The translations under genes and the position numbers were made by a program. A stretch of 50,317 nucleotides of DNA, taken from UBA9300 sp964577305. Lineage in GTDB: Bacteria > Bacteroidota > Bacteroidia > Bacteroidales > VadinHA17. Location of the stretch: NCBI GenBank assembly GCA_964577305.1, contig CAZNYS010000019.1:1-50317 (forward strand), given 5' to 3'. Positions 32,394 to 40,915 of this stretch are shown here, in pieces (the first letter of the stretch is position 1; each line of letters starts with the position of its first letter). The notes under the pieces are model-generated. The model ran no database searches. It was not told the origin of the DNA and saw only the letters and a list, made by a program, of their open reading frames with translations.

Positions 32394-34277
32394 TTATTTC
32401 TTTACAACCGGAAGTCTGATAACTGAAGGATAATCTCCCGAATGATGTATTGAATTGGTAGCCACTATTCCTTCAGATTCAGCATAATTATTACCCCCGG
32501 TATTCAGGTTCCTGTCAAATCGCGGAAAATTACTGCTCGCCACTTCAATACGTATCCTGTGCCCTCTCTCAAAATAATTACTAGTACACATAGGTGTAAG
32601 TTCTATTTTATATACATTTCCCGGTTCCATAAAAACTTCCCTGTCATAACCTTCCCTGTATCTTGCTCTTTGAATTGTTTCGTCCAGGTTAAAGGCTCGT
32701 CCGTCGGGGTATACATCAATAAGTTTAATAGTGAAGTCAGTATCTTTAGCATCAGACGAAACATACAGGACTGTTTCAATAAAACCACTTACCTCTATTC
32801 CTTCTTCAACGACATCAGATGTGTAAACAAGGATATCATTCCTCATTTCCATTGCTCTCTGATCAAAAGATCCAACTTCAATAGCATTACCGTAGCAACA
32901 AAAATTCCCACCGTACGACGTAACGGGATTATAAGGATCATACACATAGGTATCAGGATGATCGGCTTTACCCGGAGCTTCTGTTCTTAAGGTTCCGTCA
33001 CCATTCAGGCTGTTGGCACTTCCATCACTATTTAGATAGTAATTAACCATTTCTGCATTATCAGGTGGCCAGTTATCTGCCGTCTGCCACTTATTAAGTC
33101 CCATAGTATAATATTGTACATAGGGAAGGTCTTCAGTAAATTCATTATCCAATCCTTTAAGCCAGTAATCGAACCAGCCGTAAATGAGGCTGTCATAGTT
33201 CATCCTGGCATCCCCTATATATCTTTCTCCAATAACCATATCTTCTGAATCGCGCCAGAATCCGCAATGCTGCGAAGGTGATATTACCATGTACTGGTTA
33301 TCTGCTACTTCTCTGTCATCAATATTATCACGTATATGATTTACCATAGCAATATTCGGGCTCGTGGCAATGTCATACCATGAAATGAACCAGAATCCCG
33401 GAACACCAAAAGGCATATTGTCATGATATAGTCCCCCTTCATACCAATTATCATCATCCGGTTTTCGTGTCATCATTTCTTTCCATATATTCTCTGATGC
33501 TCCAAGGTAATTGAAAAGATCAATTAGAGGTAGGTGCCAGAATGCTTTCGACCAGTCTACCTCCGGCATCTCAGGATCCAGATCATAAAACCGCTGTATT
33601 CTTAAAAGATCTTCCTGTTTCATCCCTGCCGGTGGCCTTGGTCTGTAAATATCATGCTGGGTCCCATACAGCCAGTTTGAAAACAACAGTTGCAGTGCTC
33701 CACCCCTGTACCAGTTACCCTGTTCGTAGTATTCACCAATTCGTCCTACGCCTGCGCCAAAACCCATAGGCACCATAGCTGCGTGCGAAGGATGGTCAAG
33801 GGCTGCCACAGCCATCTGCCATTCGGCAGTGGATGAACATCCCTGGGTTCCTATCCTGCCATTACACCATTCCTGGTTAGCCATCCAGTTGAAAGCATCG
33901 TATCCATCCGTCAGAGGCACACCAAGTATGTCCCAATCACCCTCGGAGAAATACCTGCCTCTCTCATTCTGGACTACATAGGCATAACCCCTCGAAACAG
34001 CTGCATAGGCACTGGCATAAACCCTTGCATTTGGCACACCATCCCTGTAGGCATTGAAATTGTATGGCGTCCTCACGAAAATAACAGGCACAGGTTTGTC
34101 TGTTTTAGGCCTGTAAATATCGGTGGACAACCTTACGCCGTCACGCATTGGCATCATCACCTTTTGCTCAATTGTTGCGATCTCTTCAAGATCTTCAAGA
34201 GTTACAGACTGTCCTGCTACATTAAAGAATGCTGAAAACAGGAATAAACTGAATAATAAATTTCTGAGGTACTTCAT
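32394..34277 (-). CDS. S15/CocE-like hydrolase with altered nucleophile elbow
   Basis: The 627-residue exported protein starts at the Met at 34277 (signal MKYLRNLLFSLFLFSAFFNVAGQ). An in-frame Met at 34304 adds nine residues. It has the CocE start region MMPMRDGVRLSTDIYRP, and the elbow reads GCSSTAE with candidate Ser-148 instead of the usual GxSYxG. His lies in SPSQHCGFW and Asp in SWYDIATSP. A C-terminal beta domain (about 430-625) is present. Members act as X-Pro dipeptidyl peptidases, esterases or amidases. The substrate is open, and the altered elbow suggests a distinct specificity from the S15 protein encoded at 24770-26638. The next upstream gene is DUF89. Confidence 0.88.
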   Translation of the reverse strand: MKYLRNLLFSLFLFSAFFNVAGQSVTLEDLEEIATIEQKVMMPMRDGVRLSTDIYRPKTDKPVPVIFVRTPYNFNAYRDGVPNARVYASAYAAVSRGYAYVVQNERGRYFSEGDWDILGVPLTDGYDAFNWMANQEWCNGRIGTQGCSSTAEWQMAVAALDHPSHAAMVPMGFGAGVGRIGEYYEQGNWYRGGALQLLFSNWLYGTQHDIYRPRPPAGMKQEDLLRIQRFYDLDPEMPEVDWSKAFWHLPLIDLFNYLGASENIWKEMMTRKPDDDNWYEGGLYHDNMPFGVPGFWFISWYDIATSPNIAMVNHIRDNIDDREVADNQYMVISPSQHCGFWRDSEDMVIGERYIGDARMNYDSLIYGWFDYWLKGLDNEFTEDLPYVQYYTMGLNKWQTADNWPPDNAEMVNYYLNSDGSANSLNGDGTLRTEAPGKADHPDTYVYDPYNPVTSYGGNFCCYGNAIEVGSFDQRAMEMRNDILVYTSDVVEEGIEVSGFIETVLYVSSDAKDTDFTIKLIDVYPDGRAFNLDETIQRARYREGYDREVFMEPGNVYKIELTPMCTSNYFERGHRIRIEVASSNFPRFDRNLNTGGNNYAESEGIVATNSIHHSGDYPSVIRLPVVKK

Positions 34278-34398
34278 ACGACTGGTTTTTACTTTAATTA
34301 TCAATATTTCAAACTATGTGTCACTTTAACATATGGTATACTTATTCATTATTACAAGGTATTAAATTTTATCTCATTTCAGTCGGGCCGCAAAGGGG

Positions 34399-35256
34399 TT
34401 AAGACTGATTACCTGCATTTACGGAATAAAAGACTATATCATTTTTATTAACACCAAGGTCTTTTGATATCATTTTGCATTTAGCTTTTAACAAAAAGAA
34501 AACAGTATTTTTCACATTTGATAAAGCTTCATAGTTGCCCTGTCCTTTGCTGATGATCATTTCGGCTTTCTTAAATCTTTCAATAAATTCATCATTGCAT
34601 AATCGTAATACTGCACCAGGAGCTGTTGAACCTGAAGAGATTAACTCCGCTACCCGGTCAAGGCCTGAATCAACAGCATCTTGCATTGTAACATCATTTA
34701 TAACCGGTATACCCCTTACGACATATGTCACCGGTTTACCCAATTCTTCTATTAAAAGTCTGTCAAAAACCGATTCCCCTGCATTATCCCCTATGTAAAG
34801 TATAGATGAAGCATTATCCAGACTTTTTCTGAATTCTTTATAGTGAAAGATTGCAAATTCTTGCTTCAGTATTTTTTCTATATTCTGTTTCAGGTCAAAC
34901 TGTTTACCGAAAGCGAAATCAATTATATTTCCGGCAATTGCCAGTCTGATAGCTGTCAGAAGCCTGTCTTTCGAATTATCCAGTATTCCTTTCAGATCAG
35001 GGTAAAGTGATAATGCTTCCTTTATATTTGATTTTTTAATTTCCTTATATGGATCATCGATGCCTGTCATTTCCCTTATTTTACCATATATGTATTCCCC
35101 TGTTTCAGGAGGAGAACTTTCAAGTGATATGTCCTTGAATGATTCCCCAACGTAATCAATCAGTTCTTTTATTTGCTTTTCGTCATCTGTCACCAAACGC
35201 CCTGCCCTCAATGCCTGGTCCACGAAACAGGGAAAACATTCCAAATAGGTCTTCAT
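34399..35256 (-). CDS. DUF89 / damage-control phosphatase-like protein
   Basis: The 285-residue cytoplasmic protein matches the DUF89 (ARMT1-like) family. It has an N-terminal CxxC (Cys-7, Cys-10 in ECFPCF), AIAGNIIDFAFG (Asn-110, Asp-113), IGDNAGESVFDRLL (Asp-157, Asn-158, Glu-161), NDVTMQDA, and a C-terminal GQGNYEAL. Family members are metal-dependent phosphatases that remove harmful sugar or cofactor phosphates, and some related proteins have other roles. The Asp/Asn residues are the expected metal ligands. The bacterial CxxC subgroup is less studied. It is divergent from the M14 peptidase gene across 214 bp. No partner in the window explains its substrate. Confidence 0.88.
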   Translation of the reverse strand: MKTYLECFPCFVDQALRAGRLVTDDEKQIKELIDYVGESFKDISLESSPPETGEYIYGKIREMTGIDDPYKEIKKSNIKEALSLYPDLKGILDNSKDRLLTAIRLAIAGNIIDFAFGKQFDLKQNIEKILKQEFAIFHYKEFRKSLDNASSILYIGDNAGESVFDRLLIEELGKPVTYVVRGIPVINDVTMQDAVDSGLDRVAELISSGSTAPGAVLRLCNDEFIERFKKAEMIISKGQGNYEALSNVKNTVFFLLKAKCKMISKDLGVNKNDIVFYSVNAGNQS

Positions 35257-35470
35257 AATCTCAATTAATTTATTATCGTGATCGCGTTAAATCTTACCTT
35301 ATAAAAATACTCTGATTTCAATGAATGGCAAAATGTAAATGAGCATATCAAGCTGTTAAACCACATAACCATTTAAACCACTTTAACGAGATATTAAATA
35401 ACATGCACCACAGGAATGTTGGTAAGCAATTATACAGTATATTTATTCACATTAAATTAAACTGTTAGAA
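35257..35470. other. divergent promoter region between DUF89 and M14 genes
   Basis: 214 bp of AT-rich sequence. A TATATTTA box (35438-35445) is one base from the TAnnTTTG consensus, with a TTG (35419-35421) 16 bp upstream, a weak candidate promoter for the M14 operon. Nothing else is recognised. Confidence 0.4.
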
Positions 35471-37993
35471 ATGAAGAAGATTAACCTGTTATCAGCGTTG
35501 TTAATATTAGTGTTAAATATTCAGGCTCAGGATATTAAGTCACATGCGGAATTCCTGGGGCACGAACCCGGTATGGAGTTCACTCTGCATCACCAGGCTG
35601 TTGATTATTTCAAATATGTTGCAGACAATTCCGATTATGTCAGTTATATCTCATATGGAAAAACATATGAAGGAAGGGAACTGGGAGTTGTATTTGTTTC
35701 CTCTCCTGAAAACCTTGCTGACCTGGAACAGATAAGAAAATCCAACCTGATTAATACCGGTTTCCTCGATGGTGAAGAAGGAGGCAAACAAATGCCACTG
35801 GTCTGGCTGAGCTATAATGTTCATGGTAATGAATCGGTGGGTATGGAAGCAGCCCTGAAAACCCTGTATACCCTTGTCAGCAGATCATATGAAGGTGTCA
35901 GTGACTGGCTTAAAGAGTGTGTTATAATCATCGACCCGTGCCAGAATCCTGATGGCAGGGATCTGTATGCAAACAGGTACAAAAGGTCACAATCGATTAA
36001 GCCCAATCCCAATCCTGATGACTGGCAGCATCACGAGGGTTGGCCAAGTGCAAGGCTGAACCATTACCTTTTTGACCTGAACCGCGACTGGGTATGGCAG
36101 ACACAGGCAGAAACAGAGCAACGCATAAGACTATATAATAAATATATGCCACATGTTCATGCCGATTTTCATGAAATGGGCGCAGGATCGACATTCTTTT
36201 TTGCCCCCGGAGCTGATCCATGGCATGCTGCAATCACCCCATGGCAACATGAATTTAATGAACTGACAGGGAAAACCAATGCTGAACTGTTTGATAAAGA
36301 ATACAAGCTCTATTTTACCAAGGAAAGTTTTGACCTTTTCTGTCCCAGCTTTGGCGACACCTGGCCGCTGTTCAATGGAGCTATGGGATTTACCTATGAG
36401 CAGGGAGGTGGAGGTTATGCCGGACTGGCACTTGATAATGAATCCGGCGATACGCTCACTCTGGCTGACCGGATAGAAGGCCATTTCCTGGCTTCAATGG
36501 GCACCATTAAGGTAAGCTATGAAAACAGGGAAAAGCTCATAACTCAATTCAACGATTTCTTCAGGTCAGGCCTCGATAAACCAGTTTTTGAATATGAATC
36601 GGTAATAATAAAAGGTGATAATGATAAATCAGCTATTGCCGATCTTTTGAAATTGCTTGATAAGAACCAGGTAAAATACAGCCTTGCCTCAAACAGTGGA
36701 AAGACCTATAAAGCCTTTGATTACCTGTCAAACAAGGAGGGTGAAGTAAAAATATCTGAAGGGGATATACTGGTAAGTGCCAGGCAGCCACAATCGCATC
36801 TCGTGAAAGTATTATTTGAACCCGATTCAAAATATATTGATTCATTGAGCTATGACCTTACAGCATGGGCACTACCCTATGTCTATAACCTTGAAGCCTA
36901 CGCTGTGAAAGACAGAATCCCCGCATCAAAACTGGAACTGAAACAGGCAACAGTGAAAAACGAGGTGCCGAAAAACAAACCTTATGCATATATAGCTGAT
37001 CATCAAGGCTTTAATGAAACTAAATTTATGACTGCCCTGCTGAAAAACAAAATCAGGGTAAGAAGTATGCTGAAACCATTCTCGATAAGTGATAATGATT
37101 TTAAAAGAGGCAGCCTTATTATTGCCAGGGGTGATAACATGAATATAAATGGTGATTTTGACAGTAAGGTAATTGAATCAGCAAATAATTCTGGTGTTAA
37201 ACTATATCCCGTCTCAACTGGCCTGGTGCAGAAAGGAAAGGATCTCGGATCCAATTATGCCAGCCTGAAATATAAACCCGATATAGCACTTATAGGAGGT
37301 GAAGGAGTATCAACGGGAGGATTTGGTGAACTTTGGTACTTTCTTGAAAGAGAAATAGAATACCCTTATACGATAATCGGACTTGATTACATCAATTCGG
37401 TAGACCTTGCTGAATATGATGTTGTAATACTGCCCTCTGGATCATACTCAAAGCAAAAAGAAAAACTAACAGACTTTGTAAAACAGGGCGGACGTCTTGT
37501 ATTGTTCGGGGATGCCATTAAGCTTTTTGCAGACGAAGAATCAACAAACCTGTATAAGGCCATTGAGGCAAGAAAGAAAGAAAAGGAGAAAGAGGAAAAG
37601 AAAATAGCCACCAGCGATACCACCCACCTGAAGAAGTACGAGAACCAGAGAAGGGAAAGGCTGAATGAAAGATCTGCAGGAAGCATATACAGGATAGGAC
37701 TGGATGACACCCATCCCTATGCTTTCGGACTGGGCAAGGAATGGTTTATGATGAGAACATCATCTGATCATTATCCTTTCCTGGCTAAAGGTAATAATAT
37801 AGCCTATATCCTCAACAGTGAACCGGTATCAGGATTTGCAGGAAAGAAATTCCGGGAAGAAGTGAAGAATACTATCGCCGTTGCCAGTGAAAGCATAGGC
37901 CGGGGTGAAGTAATATATATTACTGATTCACCATACTACAGGGCATACTGGAAAAGCGGCAGGATATTGCTGGGAAATATTTTATTCAGATAA
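35471..37993 (+). CDS. M14-family zinc carboxypeptidase-like protein
   Basis: The 840-residue exported protein has a signal peptide (1-20, ending NIQAQ) and an M14 catalytic domain (about 40-360). Zinc ligands are His-118 and Glu-121 (VHGNES) and a later His in HVHADFHEMGAG. It also has substrate-binding DPCQNPDGRD. After the catalytic part comes a long C-terminal region (about 370-840) with a glutamine-amidotransferase-like stretch (IALIGGEG, YDVVILPSGSY, GGRLVLFGDA) and a charged segment (about 695-720). It trims C-termini of peptides or processes wall peptides in the periplasm. Its stop is two bases before the pepT start. Confidence 0.9.
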   Translation: MKKINLLSALLILVLNIQAQDIKSHAEFLGHEPGMEFTLHHQAVDYFKYVADNSDYVSYISYGKTYEGRELGVVFVSSPENLADLEQIRKSNLINTGFLDGEEGGKQMPLVWLSYNVHGNESVGMEAALKTLYTLVSRSYEGVSDWLKECVIIIDPCQNPDGRDLYANRYKRSQSIKPNPNPDDWQHHEGWPSARLNHYLFDLNRDWVWQTQAETEQRIRLYNKYMPHVHADFHEMGAGSTFFFAPGADPWHAAITPWQHEFNELTGKTNAELFDKEYKLYFTKESFDLFCPSFGDTWPLFNGAMGFTYEQGGGGYAGLALDNESGDTLTLADRIEGHFLASMGTIKVSYENREKLITQFNDFFRSGLDKPVFEYESVIIKGDNDKSAIADLLKLLDKNQVKYSLASNSGKTYKAFDYLSNKEGEVKISEGDILVSARQPQSHLVKVLFEPDSKYIDSLSYDLTAWALPYVYNLEAYAVKDRIPASKLELKQATVKNEVPKNKPYAYIADHQGFNETKFMTALLKNKIRVRSMLKPFSISDNDFKRGSLIIARGDNMNINGDFDSKVIESANNSGVKLYPVSTGLVQKGKDLGSNYASLKYKPDIALIGGEGVSTGGFGELWYFLEREIEYPYTIIGLDYINSVDLAEYDVVILPSGSYSKQKEKLTDFVKQGGRLVLFGDAIKLFADEESTNLYKAIEARKKEKEKEEKKIATSDTTHLKKYENQRRERLNERSAGSIYRIGLDDTHPYAFGLGKEWFMMRTSSDHYPFLAKGNNIAYILNSEPVSGFAGKKFREEVKNTIAVASESIGRGEVIYITDSPYYRAYWKSGRILLGNILFR

Positions 37994-37995
37994 AA

Positions 37996-39225
37996 ATGGA
38001 AAAAGTTGTTGAAAGATTTATTGGATATGCCAGGACAGATACACAATCAGACGAAGATTCAAAGAGATGTCCTAGCACCAATAAACAACTGGACCTGGCA
38101 AAAGTGCTGAAGGAAGAGATGGAAGAAATGGAATTGGAGGAGGTAAGCATGGATGATAACGGATACCTGATGGCAACCCTGCCATCTAATTCGCAAAGGC
38201 AACTACCCGTATTGGGTCTTATAGCCCATATGGATACAAGCCCGGATATGAGCGGCAAAAATGTTGATCCGAAAATAGTAAAGAATTATGATGGAAAGGA
38301 TATCATTCTGAATAAGAAAAAAAATATTATCCTCAGCCCGATCGACTTCCCCGGGCTTAAGAAATACGTAGGTCTTGACCTTATTACAACAGATGGCACT
38401 ACCCTCCTTGGTGCAGATGATAAGGCCGGTATAGCAGAAATACTGACAGCTGTTGAATATCTTATTGATAATCCCGGCATTGAACATGGCAAAATTAGAA
38501 TTGGATTCACCCCTGATGAAGAAATTGGAAGGGGAGCGGATAAATTTGACGTGGAAGCTTTTGGGGCAGACTTTGCATATACGGTTGATGGAGGAGAAGA
38601 AGGGGAACTGGAATATGAAAATTTTAATGCTGCTATGGCTGTAATCGAGATAAAAGGAAGAAATGTCCATCCTGGTACTGCCAAAGACCAGATGATAAAC
38701 TCAATTCATCTTGCATATGAATTTAATTCAATGCTACCGCCGCATGAACGACCGGAACACACTGAAGCCTACGAAGGATTTTTTCACCTGATCGATATTG
38801 AAGGTAATGTTGAAAAATCGCGAATAAGGTACCTTATTAGAGATCATGACAGGAAGAAATTCGAGGAAAAGAAAACACTGGTGAGGAATATTGCAGGCTT
38901 TATGAACAAGAAATATGACAAGAACCGGATTAAGCTGAGCATAAAAGACCAGTACTATAATATGAGGGAGAAAATAGCCGATCATTATCATATTGTCGAA
39001 CTGGCTGAGAAAGCAATGAAACAGGCAGGTGTTAATCCCCTGGTGCGGCCAATAAGGGGAGGAACAGACGGGGCGAGATTATCATATATGGGCCTGCCCT
39101 GCCCTAATATATTTACAGGAGGACATAACTACCATGGAAGATATGAGTTCATCCCCGTCAGATCTATGGTCAATTCAGTGAATACTATAATAAATATCAT
39201 TAAGCTTATTCCCGTATCATATTAA
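37996..39225 (+). CDS. pepT: peptidase T (tripeptide aminopeptidase)
   Basis: The 409-residue cytoplasmic dinuclear zinc enzyme releases the N-terminal residue of tripeptides. Ligands and catalytic residues match PepT closely: His-78 and Asp-80 (AHMDTSPD), Asp-141 (GADDKAG), Glu-175 and Glu-176 (PDEEIG), Asp-198 (TVDGG) and a late His in FTGGHNYHGRYE. The length fits the family (about 408). It has no signal peptide, unlike its neighbours. It sits in a tight operon with M14 (two-base gap) and M28 (ten-base gap), so tripeptides taken up would be finished by PepT. Confidence 0.97.
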   Translation: MEKVVERFIGYARTDTQSDEDSKRCPSTNKQLDLAKVLKEEMEEMELEEVSMDDNGYLMATLPSNSQRQLPVLGLIAHMDTSPDMSGKNVDPKIVKNYDGKDIILNKKKNIILSPIDFPGLKKYVGLDLITTDGTTLLGADDKAGIAEILTAVEYLIDNPGIEHGKIRIGFTPDEEIGRGADKFDVEAFGADFAYTVDGGEEGELEYENFNAAMAVIEIKGRNVHPGTAKDQMINSIHLAYEFNSMLPPHERPEHTEAYEGFFHLIDIEGNVEKSRIRYLIRDHDRKKFEEKKTLVRNIAGFMNKKYDKNRIKLSIKDQYYNMREKIADHYHIVELAEKAMKQAGVNPLVRPIRGGTDGARLSYMGLPCPNIFTGGHNYHGRYEFIPVRSMVNSVNTIINIIKLIPVSY

Positions 39226-39235
39226 AAATCACACT

Positions 39236-40861
39236 ATGCAAAGGATAACAATCTTATTTAGTTTATTACTGCTCCTTTCATGCTCACAGGATACTGGCTT
39301 CAGGAAAGCCTATAATGGCATCAGTACAGATGAAATGAGGAGGCATGTAAGCACACTCGGATCGGACGAATTCATGGGAAGGGCCCCCTTCACCAAAGGG
39401 GAAGACCTTACAGTTGAATACCTCAGGAATGAACTTATTAAGCTGGGTTTTGAACCGGCATTTGGCGACAGCTATTACCAGGATGTTCCCATGATTGAAA
39501 TAAGCTCTGAAGTAAATAACCCTGTCATTATTAACACAGGTAAAAATAAACATAAACTATTGGTGCCCGATGACCTTGCGGTAATCAGCCCCAGGATTGA
39601 GGAAAAAATTGAAATTGAAAATTCTGAACTGGTTTTTGCCGGGTTTGGAATAACTGCACCCGAATATGAATGGTATGATTTCAGCGGACTTGATGTAAAT
39701 GGAAAAACCATTGTTGTTTTTGTTAATGATCCCGGTCTTTACACAGGCAACAATGAGCTTTTCAAAGGAAGGGAGATGACCTATTACGGGAGGTGGACAT
39801 ACAAATATGAACAGGCAGCAAGGATGGGTGCAACCGGTATACTCATAATACATGAAACTGAAGGAGCCGGATATCCCTATGATATACCAAGAAAAAGTTC
39901 CATAACACCAAATCTTTACCTGCAAGCAGGGAATAATAATACTGACAGGTGTATGTTTACCGGATGGCTCAGCGCCGGGGCAGCAGAAGCTGTATTCAAG
40001 GATATAGGTTATGATGTGAACAAACTGAGGATGGAAGCCTGTAAACCGGGATTCAGGGGATTTGATATGAATTCAGTCATAAGTCTCACAATTAATAACT
40101 CATTTTCAGCAAATAAATCAAAAAACGTTGCAGGTATATTGAAAGGAAAAGAATCACCTGATGAAGCAATTATCTATTCAGGACACTGGGATCATTTTGG
40201 AGTGGGAGAGAAAGAAAAAGGTGATTCAATCTATAATGGTGCAGTTGATAATGGTACAACCATGGCAATGGTATTTGAAATAGGGCGGGCTTTCATGAAC
40301 TGTAATGAAAAACCTGACCGCTCAGTAATGCTTTTCTTCCCTACTTCTGAGGAGCAGGGTCTGCTTGGGTCATTATACTATACTGAACACCCTGTTTTTG
40401 ATATGGACAAGACAGTTGCATGTATAAATAATGACCTTGTATTACCTATTGGCAGGATGAAAGATGTCATGATTACAGGCTACGGGCAGTCGGATCTTGA
40501 TGATATGCTGGAAGAAATGGCAGCTAAACAGGACAGATACCTGCTACCCGATCCAAATGCACATACGGGAATGTACTTCAGGTCCGATCATTTTGCATTT
40601 GCAAAAAAAGGTGTACCCTCACTCTATGCACGCGGAAATTGTGATTCAAGAGAACATGGTAAAGAATGGGCATCAATGCAGGAACAGGACTACATAAACA
40701 ATCGTTACCACAGGCCAGCTGATAATTATGAACCTGAAACATGGAATTTTAATGGTATAAGGGAAGATGCACAGCTTGCTTTTGAGCTGGGCTTCAGGCT
40801 TGCTAACTCAAATATCTGGCCACAATGGAAGGAGGGGTCGGAATTTAAATCGCTAAGGTAA
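39236..40861 (+). CDS. M28-family aminopeptidase lipoprotein
   Basis: The 541-residue lipoprotein (signal MQRITILFSLLLLLSC, Cys-16) carries an inserted PA domain (about 130-260) and an M28 catalytic domain. Zinc ligands are His-317 (SGHWDHFG), Asp-338 (VDNGTT), Glu-372/Glu-373 (TSEEQG) and His-452 (SDHFAF); the second Asp is probably in CINNDLV. M28 enzymes release N-terminal residues. This is the third gene of the M14-PepT-M28 operon. The protein probably stays at the periplasmic membrane face or outer membrane. Confidence 0.95.
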   Translation: MQRITILFSLLLLLSCSQDTGFRKAYNGISTDEMRRHVSTLGSDEFMGRAPFTKGEDLTVEYLRNELIKLGFEPAFGDSYYQDVPMIEISSEVNNPVIINTGKNKHKLLVPDDLAVISPRIEEKIEIENSELVFAGFGITAPEYEWYDFSGLDVNGKTIVVFVNDPGLYTGNNELFKGREMTYYGRWTYKYEQAARMGATGILIIHETEGAGYPYDIPRKSSITPNLYLQAGNNNTDRCMFTGWLSAGAAEAVFKDIGYDVNKLRMEACKPGFRGFDMNSVISLTINNSFSANKSKNVAGILKGKESPDEAIIYSGHWDHFGVGEKEKGDSIYNGAVDNGTTMAMVFEIGRAFMNCNEKPDRSVMLFFPTSEEQGLLGSLYYTEHPVFDMDKTVACINNDLVLPIGRMKDVMITGYGQSDLDDMLEEMAAKQDRYLLPDPNAHTGMYFRSDHFAFAKKGVPSLYARGNCDSREHGKEWASMQEQDYINNRYHRPADNYEPETWNFNGIREDAQLAFELGFRLANSNIWPQWKEGSEFKSLR

Positions 40862-40915
40862 TATTCATGACAAACTGTCATTCGGCCTGATTATTGAGGA
40901 TAGAGAAACCGGTAC

